Part shown: positions 28,134-36,927 of the stretch, in pieces | Layout: each line of letters begins with the position of its first letter | Numbering within the stretch: position 1 is the first letter of the stretch | Source of the DNA: CAYVFC01 sp964450715 | Lineage (GTDB): Bacteria > Myxococcota_A > Polyangia > Polyangiales > JAFGIB01 | NCBI GenBank assembly: GCA_964450715.1 | Contig: CAYVFC010000026.1 | Coordinates: forward strand, 4,318-68,317 | Length of the DNA stretch: 64,000 nt | Reading direction: 5' to 3' | The notes under the pieces: generated by a model | Told to the model about the DNA's origin: nothing | What the model saw: only the letters and a program-made list of their open reading frames with translations | Database searches by the model: none | Translations under genes and position numbers: made by a program

Positions 28134-28979
28134 TTGTACGAACGATGCCAGAAGCACGATCTGGCCCTCGGTCCGGACGGCCTTTGCGTCGTCTGCCGCC
28201 GCGAGGCGAACGCGCGTCGCGTTTATTTGGCGCCGCGCGACGAGCCGACCCTGGCGAGCCTCCTGCTAACCGCGCTTATCCTGTTAGGCGTCGTGATTCA
28301 CCTCGGGGCCGTGGCCTGGATACTCTTCAGCCCGGAGAGCTTTCCTATCGATCTCGACAGCTTCTTCCCGCGGCGCGAACGGCCGTCCGAAGCCGCGTAC
28401 AGAAATCCCGGGCGCGACCGCTACGGGTACGACGACCGAATCTATTCCCGGACCGAGGACGAGCGTTACCAGGGAGAGGCGATCGTGGAGCTGCCCGTTG
28501 ACCCGTCGACGGAGGGATACCCGGATCCCTACGATACCGAACCGCCGGCTGAGCGCTTTCGTCCGCGCGACCGTGCCGACGACGCGCCGGAACGGCGCGA
28601 GCAGCGGGAGGCAGACCGCCGTCTGGAGGCGCAACAAGCCCGCGAAACCGCCGAGCGCGATCGCCGCCGCAAGCAGCAGATCGAGCGGGAAAGGCAGAAG
28701 CGCACCCTGGCCTCCGCCCGACGAAGCGTGCGAATCATCATGTATGCCGCCTCCTGGTGCCCTTCCTGCACCCGCGCTCGCCGTTACATGCGCGAGAACG
28801 GGATAGACTTTACCGAACGAGACGTGGATAGCGACGCATCGGCACAGCAACGGCTGCTACAGCTCAATCCACGGGGCAGCATTCCCACCTTCGAGATAGA
28901 CGACCAGGTCCGGGTCGGCTTCAGTCCTTCGTCTCTGCGCAGCGCCATCGACCGCGCTGCGCGCGAGCGGCGGTATTGA
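28134..28979 (+). CDS. Membrane-anchored glutaredoxin-like protein with N-terminal zinc-ribbon-like segment
   Basis: A 281-residue protein with three parts. Residues 1-25 contain a Cys pattern (YERCQKHD with GLCVVCRRE) that resembles a small zinc ribbon. A hydrophobic helix follows at about residues 45-70, then a long charged Arg/Glu-rich linker (about 90-195). The C-terminal glutaredoxin-fold domain has the redox motif CPSC at Cys209/Cys212 and the cis-Pro segment GSIPTFEI. I chose a TTG start at 28134 because GGGGAGGTGGGG lies just upstream and the Cys motif begins right after it. It is 23 nt behind the hydrolase gene and may share its transcript. Confidence 0.75.
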   Translation: MYERCQKHDLALGPDGLCVVCRREANARRVYLAPRDEPTLASLLLTALILLGVVIHLGAVAWILFSPESFPIDLDSFFPRRERPSEAAYRNPGRDRYGYDDRIYSRTEDERYQGEAIVELPVDPSTEGYPDPYDTEPPAERFRPRDRADDAPERREQREADRRLEAQQARETAERDRRRKQQIERERQKRTLASARRSVRIIMYAASWCPSCTRARRYMRENGIDFTERDVDSDASAQQRLLQLNPRGSIPTFEIDDQVRVGFSPSSLRSAIDRAARERRY

Positions 28980-28991
28980 ACCGCTCGTCGC

Positions 28992-29375
28992 TCACCCGAT
29001 CTCGAACGTCTCCAACCATTCGATGGCGGAGTTCCGTTCCGAGAAGAGGCGGACCTGCCAGCCGCGATTCCGGCAGGTGTCCTCGTAGAACACCGCATCT
29101 TCCCAAAGCGATCCCCCCTTGGGGATCACGATCGCCAGCACACTTTTCCTGTCTATCCCGGCGGCTTCCCACTCGTCGGGGATGACGAAGATCTCCATGG
29201 TGGAAAGCTTGGGGGTGGCATCGATCCATTCCGTGAAGAACTTCCGCGGTCCCTTGCCGGCCGAGAGCCGCAGCGTCTCGGCCGTTCCCCTTAGGATTTC
29301 ATCCTTGGTGACGAAGCCGTAGTAGACGCTGTGAATGAACCCCTTCTCGGTATCCAGTTCGACCTTCCACCCCAT
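28992..29375 (-). CDS. Small protein of unknown function, possibly STAS/SpoIIAA-like
   Basis: A 127-residue soluble protein of mixed alpha/beta character. The opening WKVELDTEKGFIHSVYYGFVTKDEILRG and the internal KFFTEWIDATPKL recall SpoIIAA-like/STAS-type proteins that measure lipids or act as regulatory switches, but the match is by general pattern only. It is convergent with the glutaredoxin gene (12 nt apart) and has no co-directional neighbour. Confidence 0.55.
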   Translation of the reverse strand: MGWKVELDTEKGFIHSVYYGFVTKDEILRGTAETLRLSAGKGPRKFFTEWIDATPKLSTMEIFVIPDEWEAAGIDRKSVLAIVIPKGGSLWEDAVFYEDTCRNRGWQVRLFSERNSAIEWLETFEIG

Positions 29376-29569
29376 GTGTCCCTGCCTCCGTCCTCGTCAG
29401 TAATCAAAACCCTACCCCAAAACGGAATTATAGCTCAACTGTAAAGAAAGGGGGGCAGTGGCTCGCGCACGCGGTTCGCCGGGTGGATGCTCGAAGGTAT
29501 TCCGGCGCAATAGCGAATTCGAGTTTACCCGCTCTCTGCCGCGTGCTTAAATTGAGGATAGCAACCGGT

Positions 29570-29636
29570 ACGAATTTACCGGGCCTGGCTTCGCGGAGCG
29601 CCGCGCGTGCAGCAGCAAGGAGCGACGACGCGTACG
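29570..29636. repeat. Possible relic of the A-C element core
   Basis: CGGAGCGCCGCGCGTGCAGC followed by AGCAAGGAGCGACGACGCG resembles the element-A core (TTCGGAGCGCGGCG ... GATGCAAGGAGCGACGACGAG). No matching terminal repeats were found, so it would be a decayed fragment. It covers the translation start region of the M28 peptidase gene. Confidence 0.35.
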
Positions 29637-30890
29637 ATGGAAGCGGCCATTAAAAGAGAAGTCCCCGGCGCAGATGCGCGCGCGGCGCTCGGCGAGCCGG
29701 CGGTCAAGGGGGGGAGGGTGAGAAAGGACATCGAAGCGCTCTGCGCCATCGAGAACCGGGTTGCCGGAAGCCTGGGGGAAGCCCGGGCCGTCAAATACGT
29801 GATCGATCGCTTGCGGGCGTCCGGCATCCCTCCGGTGACCGAGCGCTTTCGGTTCCCGGCCACCTTTTCCCGCACCCTGGTCCTGCACGGGGCGCTGGGC
29901 CTGGCGGCCAGCGTGCTCGCTTACTGGTTGCCCTTCGTGGGGCTGCTGCTCGCGGTGCTGGTCACGGTGAGCTTCTGGGCCGAGTACACCGGGCGCGCTC
30001 TGATCCTCAAGCGGCTGCTGCCCAAGGTCGAGAGCGAGAACGTGATCGGCGTGATCCCGCCCCGGGAAGCGGTGAAAAGCCGAGTAGTGCTGACCGCGCA
30101 CCTGGACGCCGCGTTTACCGGGTTGCTCTTCCATCCCAGGTTCGCTCGCCTGGTTGCCGGAAACGAGAGGTTTTCCATCCCACTCTTTCTGGCTCCCTTC
30201 CTGGCGCTGGCCGCGACCATCACCGTGGCTCTCATCCGCACTTTTCGCGGCGGCGGACCGGTGCTGGACGGGATACACATCTTCATGACCTTGGTCGTCT
30301 TCATCTACCTGCTCATCCCGCTGGAGTGGTTTCTACGGGGAAAGCCGGTACAGGGAGCGGCCGACGACGCCGCGGGCGTCGCGGTCATCCTGGCCGTGGC
30401 CGAGTGGTTCAGCGCCGCGCCGTTGCGCCACACCGAGGTCACCATCCTCTTTACCGGCGCAGAGGAGTCCCACCTGGGTGGGATGTGGGCCTACATCGAC
30501 AAACACCTGGCGGATTTCGACCGGCACAACAGCTACTTCATCGCCCTGGACACCATCGGTGCGGGAAGGCTCTGTTACGGCACGCAGGAGGGATTGCTGT
30601 TTCCCATCCCCTACGGCTATCGGCTGCGGTCGCTGGCCCAGCGCGTGGCCGGCAAGGACCGGCGGTTCGCCGAGATGAGGCCCGGTCCGCTCAAGGCGCA
30701 CACCGATGTTCATTTGACCGCGCGCCGGGGCTACCAGTCCCTGGCCCTGATCGGGCTCGGTGACGACGACATACCGCCCTTCTACCACTGGCCCGACGAT
30801 ACGCCGGAAAACGTGGACGACCGCATCACCGATCTGGCGCGGCGCTTCACCCTGGCCCTGCTGGCGGAGATAGACGCGGGGAACGTATAA
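29637..30890 (+). CDS. M28-family metallopeptidase with membrane segments
   Basis: About 417 residues. The zinc aminopeptidase ligands and catalytic residues are present in order: TAHLDA (His, Asp), QGAADDAAGVAV (bridging Asp), FTGAEESHLG (Glu-Glu), ALDTIGAG (Asp) and the late FYHWPDDTPENVD (His). Two hydrophobic regions (about residues 85-125 and 175-220) insert between the first strands, so the enzyme is probably membrane-embedded. Substrate unknown. The ATG at 29637 has AAGGAG 14 nt upstream; a GTG at 29607 in the same frame would add 10 residues and lies inside the repeat relic, so the start is uncertain. Confidence 0.83.
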   Translation: MEAAIKREVPGADARAALGEPAVKGGRVRKDIEALCAIENRVAGSLGEARAVKYVIDRLRASGIPPVTERFRFPATFSRTLVLHGALGLAASVLAYWLPFVGLLLAVLVTVSFWAEYTGRALILKRLLPKVESENVIGVIPPREAVKSRVVLTAHLDAAFTGLLFHPRFARLVAGNERFSIPLFLAPFLALAATITVALIRTFRGGGPVLDGIHIFMTLVVFIYLLIPLEWFLRGKPVQGAADDAAGVAVILAVAEWFSAAPLRHTEVTILFTGAEESHLGGMWAYIDKHLADFDRHNSYFIALDTIGAGRLCYGTQEGLLFPIPYGYRLRSLAQRVAGKDRRFAEMRPGPLKAHTDVHLTARRGYQSLALIGLGDDDIPPFYHWPDDTPENVDDRITDLARRFTLALLAEIDAGNV

Positions 30891-30925
30891 CGTAACCGTC
30901 CAGGGGTGGGCCAGCGATACGCTGG

Positions 30926-31125
30926 TAAGGAGGCACCGTAAAATAAACGATACGAGACCGGGCGCGTCGGCGGAGCGCAATCGCGAGCGCGCCCGCAGGA
31001 AAAACCGCAGAGATCTCTCCCTGCGGTCGAGAGCGCTATTTCGAGGATTTTTCCCAGAAAGAAAGCCGCCAGGGCGCCCGCCCACGCGGCCGCAACCGGA
31101 TCGTTTATTCTGCGGTGCCTCCTTA
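30926..31125. mobile_element. Inverted-repeat element (MITE-like), copy E
   Basis: The ends match as imperfect inverted repeats: TAAGGAGGCACCGTAAAATA at the left (from 30926) and its complement ending GGTGCCTCCTTA at the right (31100-31125), with two mismatches over about 26 bp. The interior is GC-rich with no coding capacity and shows fragments such as CGGAGCGC and CAGAAAGAAAG that vaguely recall copies A-C. The right end provides the TAA stop (31123-31125, minus strand) of the next gene. Confidence 0.65.
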
Positions 31126-32865
31126 CGGTAGGTATTCGTACGCGCCGATATCGCAATAAGAGGGCTGCCCGAAGCCATTGTCATCGACGGTAGCGTCGAA
31201 GCGCGCGTTGCCCGCCAGGTCGTGGTCAGCAGCCTGATCGCCGTCCGCGGCGTCGACCGCCGGCGAGGAGGCGGTCAGGCGCAGGTCGAAAATATTGTAG
31301 CTGTCGTCCACCTGTACGTAAGTGGGGATGCCGTACTCGCTGCCGAGGTCGCCCCAGACCTCGATCGCTGTCGCGGTATTTCCTTTAATAACGAAGAATC
31401 GCCGCCAGGTGTCCACCCCGGACCAGATCAGATCGACGTGCGAGGTATCGGGCTCGACGATGGCTCCCCGCAGCGCGCCCGGCTCGAAAGCCGCCTCGTC
31501 GTCTGACAGGATGGTAGTCCGCGTGCCGGCGTCGTAGCTCACGGCTTCCCAGTCGCCGGTCAGCGGGGAGGTAAAAATGCGAAAGGCCGGGTCGGCGTCG
31601 CTGATCCCTTCGCCCGCGCCGGCGCCGTCGAAACCGCCTTCCACGATGCTATAGGAGACCGATATCTCGGCGCCGTCGCTCGCAACCACCTGGCTGCTCG
31701 CGCCCGTGCCCGCCGCCCAGACGATGCTGTTGACCACGGTGGATTGGGGCGTCTGCTGGTAGAGCGAGTGAATCGCGCCGCCGCCCCGGTTGTAGGCAAA
31801 GGTGCAGTTGATGATGGTAGAACTGCTCGAGAAGTGGTGAATACCGCCCCCGGTTCCCTGCCAGGCCCGGTTGGCGAAAAACAGGCTGTTGACGACCAGC
31901 GCGTCGTCGGCGTTGGAGTCGTTGTAGATGGCTCCACCGTTGCCGAAGTAGTTGGTGCTGGTGCTGTTGTCGACAAAGACGCAGTTGCGGACGGTAGGCG
32001 AGCCGTTGTTGTGCAGGCCCCCGCCGTTGCTGTCGTTTTCGTTCAATCCCTCGGCGTAGCCCTTGGTGATCACGAATCCGTCGATCAGGCCGCCGCTGGT
32101 GCCGCTGCACACGTTGTATACGTGGTTGGCGTGGTTTGGGCTGCGGCCGTCTAGCACGGTCAGGTTGGCGGCGAAGTCGCGCGCGGCGCGTGCGGTCTCC
32201 CCCCCGGCAAAGCCGCCGTAGAGCGGCGCCTGCTGACGCAGCAGGACCGTGTCGCCATCGCCGGCTTGACGGATGTAGTAGATCCCGCTTTTCACCCACA
32301 CCTCGCAGGTGTCGGGCCCGCCGCCGGCCTGGGTGGCGTCGTAGGCTGCCTGTACCGCCTCCGGCACCTCAACGAAAGCCGTTGCCCAGCTCAGACCATC
32401 GGGCGACGGCGCGATCGACTGGAAGTCGGCGAAGCGAACGCACACGCAGTCCTCGCCGTAAAAATCGGACGGACAGGTGTCACAGGCGTCGCCGCTCCAA
32501 TGGTTCAGACATCCGCAGACCCCTTCGCTGCAGGTGCCGTGCAGGTCCGGGCAATCCTGCAGCAGCTGCTGTGGAAGTTCGCAGCCGTCGTAGACCCATA
32601 CGTCCCCGTCGGTATGGCAGTCGGTAGAGGCGTCGCGCTGGCAGCAGGTATCGATTTCCTCGCGGCAATTTTCGGTAGATTCGCACGGCGTATCGGAGCC
32701 CGGCCGGCAACCGCCCTCGCCGTCGCAGTGATCTCCCGCGGTGCAGTAGTCCCCGTCCTCGCAATCGACCTGTTCCGACGGAAAGCTCTCGTCGCAGCTG
32801 GAGGTGCCATTGCAGGCCCGCTGGACCCCACAGGGAGGCGGATCGCCGTTCCCAAAGCCGGGCGC
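31123..32865 (-). pseudogene. Parallel beta-helix / Cys-rich surface protein lacking a start codon (5' truncated or mis-assembled)
   Basis: The frame that ends at 31123 stays open back to a TAA at 32866-32868 and encodes about 580 residues. The N-terminal part is Cys-rich with EGF-like spacing (CEDGDYCTAGDHCDGEGGC, then CGCLNHWSGDACDTCPSDF). The rest is a right-handed beta-helix with GGAIYNDSNADD- and NGGGLHNNGSP-type turns, ending in CDIGAYEYLP. No ATG, GTG or TTG occurs in frame before a GTG at 32445, which would cut off the whole Cys-rich part, and no signal peptide precedes it. The 5' end is therefore missing, by deletion or by a frameshift error. The protein was presumably secreted. Confidence 0.6.
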
Positions 32866-32998
32866 TTACCCCGTTACGTAGCAGGATACCATTCGCAACT
32901 GTTTCGGTCCAAGAGGCCTGAAAATGGGCCAGACTCGGTCGGGCTCGAGAGGCCGCGCCTGCAGCGGACGCGCGAGTTCTTCTAGCGGAAAAGACCGA

Positions 32999-34444
32999 TC
33001 AATCGGGCGGAACGCCGAAAAACTCCGCCTGCAGCTTCCCGCCGACGTTGCGCAACACCAGATGGTTGGGCCGGTACGGCCGCGCGTTGCCGTCATCGCC
33101 AGCGCCATCGCCATCGCCATCGCCATCCGAGGGGAAGCGGCCCAGGTTCACATAGGTCGTGCGATCGTCGATGCGCTCTAACTCCGGGACATGGGTATGC
33201 CCCATCACCACGAAGCAGGCGGGCAGCAACGCGGCCACGCCGCGCGCCGCCTTTCGCAGCGCCGGCGCGCTGTCGAATACCCGGCGCCGCCGGATCCACA
33301 GGGCCATACCGCCCGCGACCGGTAGGGCCAGCAACAGCAGCAGCCAGAACGGGGCGAGCTCGAACAGCGCCACGCCCGCCAGTACCAGTACCAGCCCGCC
33401 GAGCGCCAGTAATACGTCGAGGAAGAGGCTGCGCAGGATGGAGGCGAGGCTACGGGTGACCGGCACCGCCCAGAGCGAGGCCAGCGCGGTCAGCAGCTCC
33501 TCCTTCAACCGGAAGCGGCCGGCCAACTGCTTCATGTGTCGTTCATGCTCCGCTCGCACGGCCGCGGCCCCCCGGTCCAGGCTGGCGCGCCAGGCGGAGA
33601 GCAGCCGTACGACCGATCCGGCGAAGCGAACCAGCAAGGCCGCGCAGCCGCTCAGCCCCAGGGAAAAGGCCAGCCAGAGATAGTGGAACAGCGTCCGGTT
33701 CTCGTGCCCCCTGGTCCCCAGCCCGCGCGTGGGCCCGACCACGTAGCGCTCCAGGATGTCGGAGAACGAGTCCATCAGCCGCGCCGGGTCGCGCGGCGAT
33801 ACCGGGGCCAGAGCGTTCTGACAGATGCAGGTCTCGTCGTACAGATGGCCGTGCTCCACGTAGAGCTGGCCCTCGACGTAGTAGAACCAGTCGCGGAACT
33901 CGATACGCGACGCAAATGCATCGCCGGCCTCGCCGTCCTCGCCCAGCTCTGCGCGCTGTAGCAACGCATCGACAAAGGCGCGACGAACCGGCTCCCAGTA
34001 GAAGGCCAGGTCGTGATTGCCGCGAACCAGCACCAGGTGATTACCGTCGGACACGAAACGCGCCAGGCTACGAAAAGCCAGATCGTGCAGCCGGGCCACG
34101 GCCCGCAGCTTGCGTACGGCCTGATTAATCTCGCCGTCGTCCGGTACGGGCTGCCTCTCTGGATCGCGTGCCGGCGTTTCGCCATGAGCGCCGTCGCTCG
34201 GTGCCACGGCCATGCTCACGAAGTCCACCACGTCACCGGCGACGACCAGCGTCCAGCGCTCCGTGGGCTCGGTCCGGGCTCGGCAGTGGTCGAGCAGCTC
34301 CGCCAGATTCCGGTCCAGAGCCGGCGGGCTCGGAGGCGGGTTCGAGGCACGGGCAGAAAAGGGCCATCCTCGGCGCGCCAGGTCCGCGCCCAGGTGTATG
34401 TCCGACAGCAGCAGATAATGTGTGGCTCGTTCCGACATCGACAT
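32999..34444 (-). CDS. Calcineurin-like metallophosphoesterase with membrane segments
   Basis: A 481-residue protein. The metallophosphoesterase ligands are all visible: LLSDIHLGAD, VVAGDVVDF, VRGNHDLAF, VEHGHLYDE and VMGHTHVPE. Between the last two lies a long insertion with two or three hydrophobic helices (about residues 255-285 and 335-395), so it is a membrane-associated enzyme; a role in lipid or nucleotide turnover is possible but not shown. Near the C-terminus is a short Asp-Gly repeat encoded by a GATGGC hexanucleotide run (33102-33126). ATG start at 34444 with a second ATG two codons later. Confidence 0.82.
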   Translation of the reverse strand: MSMSERATHYLLLSDIHLGADLARRGWPFSARASNPPPSPPALDRNLAELLDHCRARTEPTERWTLVVAGDVVDFVSMAVAPSDGAHGETPARDPERQPVPDDGEINQAVRKLRAVARLHDLAFRSLARFVSDGNHLVLVRGNHDLAFYWEPVRRAFVDALLQRAELGEDGEAGDAFASRIEFRDWFYYVEGQLYVEHGHLYDETCICQNALAPVSPRDPARLMDSFSDILERYVVGPTRGLGTRGHENRTLFHYLWLAFSLGLSGCAALLVRFAGSVVRLLSAWRASLDRGAAAVRAEHERHMKQLAGRFRLKEELLTALASLWAVPVTRSLASILRSLFLDVLLALGGLVLVLAGVALFELAPFWLLLLLALPVAGGMALWIRRRRVFDSAPALRKAARGVAALLPACFVVMGHTHVPELERIDDRTTYVNLGRFPSDGDGDGDGAGDDGNARPYRPNHLVLRNVGGKLQAEFFGVPPD

Positions 34445-34671
34445 CTACCTACACTTCACGATAAGAAAACGGACGACCTTTTCGCACGCATGCACTCGCA
34501 GCGAGCGTCTCGATCGACTGACAGGCTCCGCAGCTGGAGGCGATTAAAATACTCGCCGTTGGCACCGGCTGATACGCGGCCGAATCTACCTTCAGCCCTG
34601 TTTAAATTATGTAACGTCCCTCCAATAGATGCAAGGCGCCTTGCGCCCAGCGCCCGGTTGCCGAACGCCTT
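34445..34671. other. Intergenic region, perfect palindrome
   Basis: No gene. The perfect 14-bp palindrome GCAAGGCGCCTTGC at 34630-34643 lies 29 nt past the stop of the leftward M23 gene and could act as a transcript end, although no T-tract follows. Confidence 0.35.
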
Positions 34672-35295
34672 TCAGGGGGAGGGGGCGCACAGCTTCTTCT
34701 CGAAGAACCAGTCAGGGTTCACGAAGCTGCGAGGCGCCCCGTAGCCCATGCCCGAGGAGGGTTGCTCGGAAGGGGAGTCCCAGATGGCAAAGTGCAGGTG
34801 CGGGCATCCGGCCGGGGTGTCGCAGCAGGGCTTGTACTCGATCACCTCTCCCAGCACCTGTCCAGCCTTGACCGCGTCACCCCGCCGCAGGCTGGACCGC
34901 ACGTGTCCGTACTGCACCGAGTACCACCCGTGGCTCCCACCCCGATGCCGTGTGATCAGCACGGGCCCCGCAGTTCCGTCGCATCCGCCGTAGTATCCCA
35001 GCCGAGGGTGGTAGTGCCACACCTCCCCGTCCGCTATGGCCCGTACCTCGTCCCCTTCATCAGAGACGAAGTCGATGGCCAGGTGCTGCCCGAGCGGCGC
35101 CCGGTCCAGCCACTGTAGCCCCCGGTGCTTTTCGTCGATCGGGTCCACGCAGGCGCTCCCCGTCCCGTCGTTCCCATGCGCCTCCATCGTCCCCTCCGCG
35201 CCATTATCGGTAACCGCGCGTCCGATGAAACCGGCGACGACGACGACGATCGACAGGTAGATGAGAGCCAAACCCGCCAGGATCCATCGATTCAT
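34672..35295 (-). CDS. M23-family (LytM) metallopeptidase, membrane-anchored
   Basis: A 207-residue protein with one N-terminal hydrophobic helix (residues 5-26), acting as a signal anchor or signal peptide, followed by a LytM/M23 domain. The zinc ligands are seen in GQHLAIDF (HxxxD) and PHLHFAIWD (HxH), with the conserved VQYGHVRSS between them. Active M23 enzymes cut peptidoglycan cross-links; both ligand motifs are intact. Several Cys residues (CCDTPAGC) suggest disulfides outside the cytoplasm. It diverges from the VWA lipoprotein gene at 35353. Confidence 0.83.
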   Translation of the reverse strand: MNRWILAGLALIYLSIVVVVAGFIGRAVTDNGAEGTMEAHGNDGTGSACVDPIDEKHRGLQWLDRAPLGQHLAIDFVSDEGDEVRAIADGEVWHYHPRLGYYGGCDGTAGPVLITRHRGGSHGWYSVQYGHVRSSLRRGDAVKAGQVLGEVIEYKPCCDTPAGCPHLHFAIWDSPSEQPSSGMGYGAPRSFVNPDWFFEKKLCAPSP

Positions 35296-35352
35296 GGTTC
35301 GCTACTATAATGGACGGGGGCGGAGATGGGGGCTATCGTTTGTTAGAGGGGC

Positions 35353-36642
35353 ATGAACTACCTTGTAGCGATTATTGCCGGCTGGCTGCTGATCGGCTGT
35401 TCGGGAACGGGGCTAGCCGTTCCGGAGCAGAGTTGCGACGGATCGGATAGCTGCGGAAACGGTGGTTCTTGCGAAAACGGGGAGTGCGAGGGCGCCGGCG
35501 GAGGCGAGAGCCCTGCCGGCGGCGGACAGGCCGGCAGCGGAGGAGCGGAGGGGATGGAGGGGATGCCCGGAGGGGCTTTCGATCCCGCAGGGAGCGGGGG
35601 CGGTATCGGGCCGGCCGACGATGGGACGGCGGCGGAAACGCCGGGCGCCAGCGGCGAAACCTCCAGCGCTGGCGACGAACCTTTCGGTGACGGCAGCGAT
35701 ATCTGGGGGGGCTGCTATGACGGAATGCACGTGGCGGTGGAGCCGCTGGGCGCCGGCAAGGTAGACTTCATCTGGGTCGTGGACACCTCCGGCAGCATGC
35801 TGGACGAACAGCCGAGGGTCGTCAGCAACCTGGAGGCGTTCGGAGTCCAGCTCGCCGGTTCAGGGCTGGACTACCGCGTCGTCGGTATATCGGCCTCCGA
35901 CTTCGTACTCGCCGGCTCGACGCTGGCGCGATCGGGTCGCTATCGGTTCGTCGCCGGAGACGTGGGCTCTGCCGGAGCCCTGCAGCAGCTACAGAAGCTT
36001 CACGACCGCTATTCGGCCTTTCTACGGGAGGATGCGGCGCTTCACATCATCGTGGTGACCGACGACGAGAGCGACTACCCCGGCGACACCCCGGACGAGC
36101 GCGCCGAAGGGTTTGCGGAGGATACCCGGAAGCTGCTGGGAAGGGGCTTCGTACTGCACGCGGTGGTGTCGGAGGACACCGGCGGCCACACGCCGTGCGT
36201 GCCTACAGATCCGGAGGCCTGTCCCTCGGGATTGATGCTTCCTGGACTCTGCGGGGGAGCTGCCCCCGGTCTTACTTACGCTATTCTGGCCGGAGATACC
36301 GGTGGCATCCAGGTCTCCATCTGTAGGCTCGACTGGGGCCCGCCATTCGCGTCTCTCCTCGAGACGCTCGCCCGAACGAGCGTGCATCCGTGCCGGTACG
36401 CGGTGCCGGCGCGGCCGGACACGCAGCCGTTCGACCGCGATATGGTCAACGTACAACTGGTCCCCGAGGACGGAGAGCCGGAGATATTCGGCAGGGTCGA
36501 TGAGGCGCAGAGCTGTGAGGGCCATCGGGCCTGGTACTACGACGTGCGCGAGCAGCCGTCCGAGATCAGCCTCTGCCCGGAGGCGTGCGACCTGGTGGAG
36601 GCGGGCGGCGAGCTGCAGATCCTATTTGGGTGCTGGACCTAG
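35353..36642 (+). CDS. Lipoprotein with Gly-rich linker and VWA domain
   Basis: A 429-residue lipoprotein (LIGC, Cys at residue 16). After a Cys-rich stretch (CDGSDSCGNGGSCENGEC) comes a Gly/Ala/Ser-rich linker (about residues 45-115). A VWA domain follows with an intact metal site VVDTSGSMLDE and the later VVTDDESD. The C-terminal part has further paired Cys residues. Such proteins bind ligands at the cell surface through the VWA metal site; no specific partner is evident. It ends about 100 bp before element B. Confidence 0.75.
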   Translation: MNYLVAIIAGWLLIGCSGTGLAVPEQSCDGSDSCGNGGSCENGECEGAGGGESPAGGGQAGSGGAEGMEGMPGGAFDPAGSGGGIGPADDGTAAETPGASGETSSAGDEPFGDGSDIWGGCYDGMHVAVEPLGAGKVDFIWVVDTSGSMLDEQPRVVSNLEAFGVQLAGSGLDYRVVGISASDFVLAGSTLARSGRYRFVAGDVGSAGALQQLQKLHDRYSAFLREDAALHIIVVTDDESDYPGDTPDERAEGFAEDTRKLLGRGFVLHAVVSEDTGGHTPCVPTDPEACPSGLMLPGLCGGAAPGLTYAILAGDTGGIQVSICRLDWGPPFASLLETLARTSVHPCRYAVPARPDTQPFDRDMVNVQLVPEDGEPEIFGRVDEAQSCEGHRAWYYDVREQPSEISLCPEACDLVEAGGELQILFGCWT

Positions 36643-36745
36643 AGAACCGAACCGCTTAAATCCTGCGGGGTGACTCGGCATCGGCGCGGGCGGGCCTGGC
36701 CGCGCGCTAGCCGAAACACGCCGCACGTTTTAGCGGATCGCCTCT

Positions 36746-36915
36746 CTAGAAGAAGCCATTTCATAAATACGGACCGAGTATTTCGGAGCGCGGCGATGCG
36801 GGATGTGGTTCCGCCGAACCGAGGAAATGCGGTGCATTTTCGAGCGTGAGGCGGGGCCGCAGACCGCGTCGCCCCGACCGAAAGACGACGGGAGTATTTA
36901 TGAAATGGCTTCTAG
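36746..36915. mobile_element. Non-autonomous inverted-repeat element (MITE-like), copy B
   Basis: Perfect 20-bp inverted repeats AGAAGCCATTTCATAAATAC at 36751-36770 and 36894-36913, with CTAG at both outer edges (36746-36749 and 36912-36915). The inside shares the family core with copy A: CGGACCGAGTATTTCGGAGC at the left and CCGAAAGACGACGGGAG at the right. The middle is different from A. No coding capacity. It separates two convergent genes. Confidence 0.8.
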
Positions 36916-36927
36916 TAAGTTTTTCGC

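Noticed and set aside
32866..33126. Minus-strand frame starting with a Met-Ala repeat, ahead of the start-less beta-helix gene
   Set aside because: It lies inside the metallophosphatase gene region and reads its GATGGC hexanucleotide run in another frame; it gives no signal peptide.
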